Positions 32,086-33,059 of a stretch of 33,059 nt of DNA are shown piece by piece. Source of the stretch: Candidatus Acidiferrales bacterium (GTDB lineage Bacteria; Bacteroidota; Ignavibacteria; Kryptoniales; JAKASW01); contig DATJAY010000024.1 in assembly GCA_035515795.1 (NCBI GenBank), forward strand, positions 1-33,059, written 5' to 3'. The notes under the pieces are model-generated. The model was given only the letters and a program-made list of their open reading frames with translations, made no database searches and was not told where the DNA came from. Within the stretch, counting starts at the first letter, position 1. Each line of letters opens with the position of its first letter. The position numbers and the translations under genes were made by a program.

Positions 32086-33059
32086 ATGCTGAAAAATTAT
32101 CTCAAAATCGCCTTTAGAAATCTTTCCCGTCACAAAGCATTTTCATTTATCAACATTGTCGGCCTGGCGGCGGGGATGGCATGTACCATATTGATTCTTC
32201 TGTGGGCGCAGGATGAATTGAGCTATGATAAGTTCTTCAAGGACGCCGACCATATCTATCTTGTGCTTCGCGGTGATCGCAGCGGGATGACGGCGGTTTC
32301 GTCTAAAATGCTTGCACCCGCGTTGAAGGAAGAGCTACCTGAGATTAGCAAAACAACGAGTCTCATGCAGCTCCCGACGGGTTTTGAATTTCTGATTCAA
32401 AACGGCGACAATGGCTTTGAAGAAAATGTATCGTTTGCGAGTCCCAGTTTCTTCGACTTCTTTTCTTTGAAACTCAAGGAAGGAAATCCTTACACAGCGC
32501 TTTCAGATCCGAACTCGATTGTCCTCGACGAGGAAATGGCGAAAAAATATTTCGGGAATGAGGATGCCGTTGGTCAGTCGCTCTATGCCTCTGCTTTTGG
32601 GCACAAGACCATGATGAAGGTGACCGGGGTTCTTGCAAAAATCCCACTGCAATCGCAGATTCGGACTCAGATTATTCTGTCTGAAGGGTGGTTTAAGACT
32701 ATCGGGATCGACTTCGACACCTGGTACGACGAGTCTCATTACACGTACATTGAGACCAAAGGTGACGCTGATTTTCAGAACCTCTCATCAAAGATCAGAC
32801 AATGCGAGATAAGACACTTTCCAAACCAGAACACGGAAAACCTGAGCTACTCGCTCCTTCCGCTCACAAAAGTTCATTTGTTCGGCGGCAACGTCAAGTT
32901 TCTTCAGGGTACGGGAGACATTGAGTATGTCCGGATATTCGTCGCTATAGCAATCGTCATTCTCCTGATAGCAAGTATCAACTATATGAATTTGTCCACC
33001 GCACTCTCTTTGAAGAGAAGGAAGGAAATAGCCGTCAAGAAAACAATTGGAGCAAGCAG
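32086..33059 (+). CDS. MacB/FtsX-type ABC permease 3 (cut by window end)
   Basis: The first ~324 residues of a third permease: MLKNYLKIAFRNLSRHKAFS, N-terminal helix about 20-40 (NIVGLAAGMACTILILLW), ELSYDKFFKDADHIYL, the whole first periplasmic domain, helix ~282-302 (IEYVRIFVAIAIVILLIASI) and the start of the FtsX loop (KEIAVKKTIGAS), where the window ends. GGAGG lies upstream; an out-of-frame ATG sits five bases before the start. Sequence divergence from the other two permeases suggests old duplications rather than a recent copy. The operon continues beyond the window. Confidence 0.93.
   Translation, partial: MLKNYLKIAFRNLSRHKAFSFINIVGLAAGMACTILILLWAQDELSYDKFFKDADHIYLVLRGDRSGMTAVSSKMLAPALKEELPEISKTTSLMQLPTGFEFLIQNGDNGFEENVSFASPSFFDFFSLKLKEGNPYTALSDPNSIVLDEEMAKKYFGNEDAVGQSLYASAFGHKTMMKVTGVLAKIPLQSQIRTQIILSEGWFKTIGIDFDTWYDESHYTYIETKGDADFQNLSSKIRQCEIRHFPNQNTENLSYSLLPLTKVHLFGGNVKFLQGTGDIEYVRIFVAIAIVILLIASINYMNLSTALSLKRRKEIAVKKTIGAS

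Overview
The window reads like a chromosomal segment of a bacterium of the FCB group (Bacteroidota/Ignavibacteriota-like). The clues are the long MacB/FtsX-type permeases with the N-terminal 'SYD(E/K)...IY' signature, a secreted M13 peptidase, a small-protein-rich layout, a protein resembling the Bacteroidota DUF6266 group, and moderate GC (roughly half by eye). The lineage is an inference from protein style. There are no rRNA or tRNA genes, CRISPR arrays or phage genes. The nearest thing to a mobile element is one small non-autonomous repeat.

Left part (1-8.5 kb, all +): the 3' end of hypE (NiFe-hydrogenase maturation); a secreted M13 zinc peptidase followed with almost no gap by an NTF2/SnoaL-fold protein and a Cys/His transglutaminase-like protein; a lipoprotein followed by a probable outer-membrane barrel protein; a DEAD-box RNA helicase; and a STAS-like protein.

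Middle part (8.5-19.7 kb, +): a sparse accessory stretch. It holds a 41-residue Lys-rich protein between two copies of a direct repeat, a B12-binding-type radical SAM enzyme without a usual start codon, two tandem NarL-type response regulators with Asp at the Thr/Ser switch position, a DUF6266-like protein, and a MITE-like element built of nested hairpins between 10-bp direct repeats. These are followed by a Dps-like protein that has lost the canonical ferroxidase ligands, a glycosyltransferase-(alpha/alpha)-barrel fusion translationally coupled to a GH130 enzyme, and three small conserved-looking proteins.

Right part (19.7 kb-end): a regulated export locus. A histidine kinase and an NtrC-type sigma-54 activator are encoded on the minus strand, divergently from a long + operon. 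The operon encodes a HlyD-like adaptor, an FtsX permease, a SUMF1-type lipoprotein, two LolD/MacB-type ATPases, a second permease, a secreted GATase1-like protein, and a third permease cut by the window end. The 285-bp divergent gap carries a tandem 18-bp repeat about 80 bp upstream of a good -24/-12 (sigma-54) promoter. Together these form a readable circuit: kinase to NtrC-type regulator to tandem upstream sites to sigma-54 promoter to ABC export operon. This circuit, the Dps-like protein without ferroxidase ligands, the nested-hairpin repeat and the GT/GH130 pair are the parts most worth following up.
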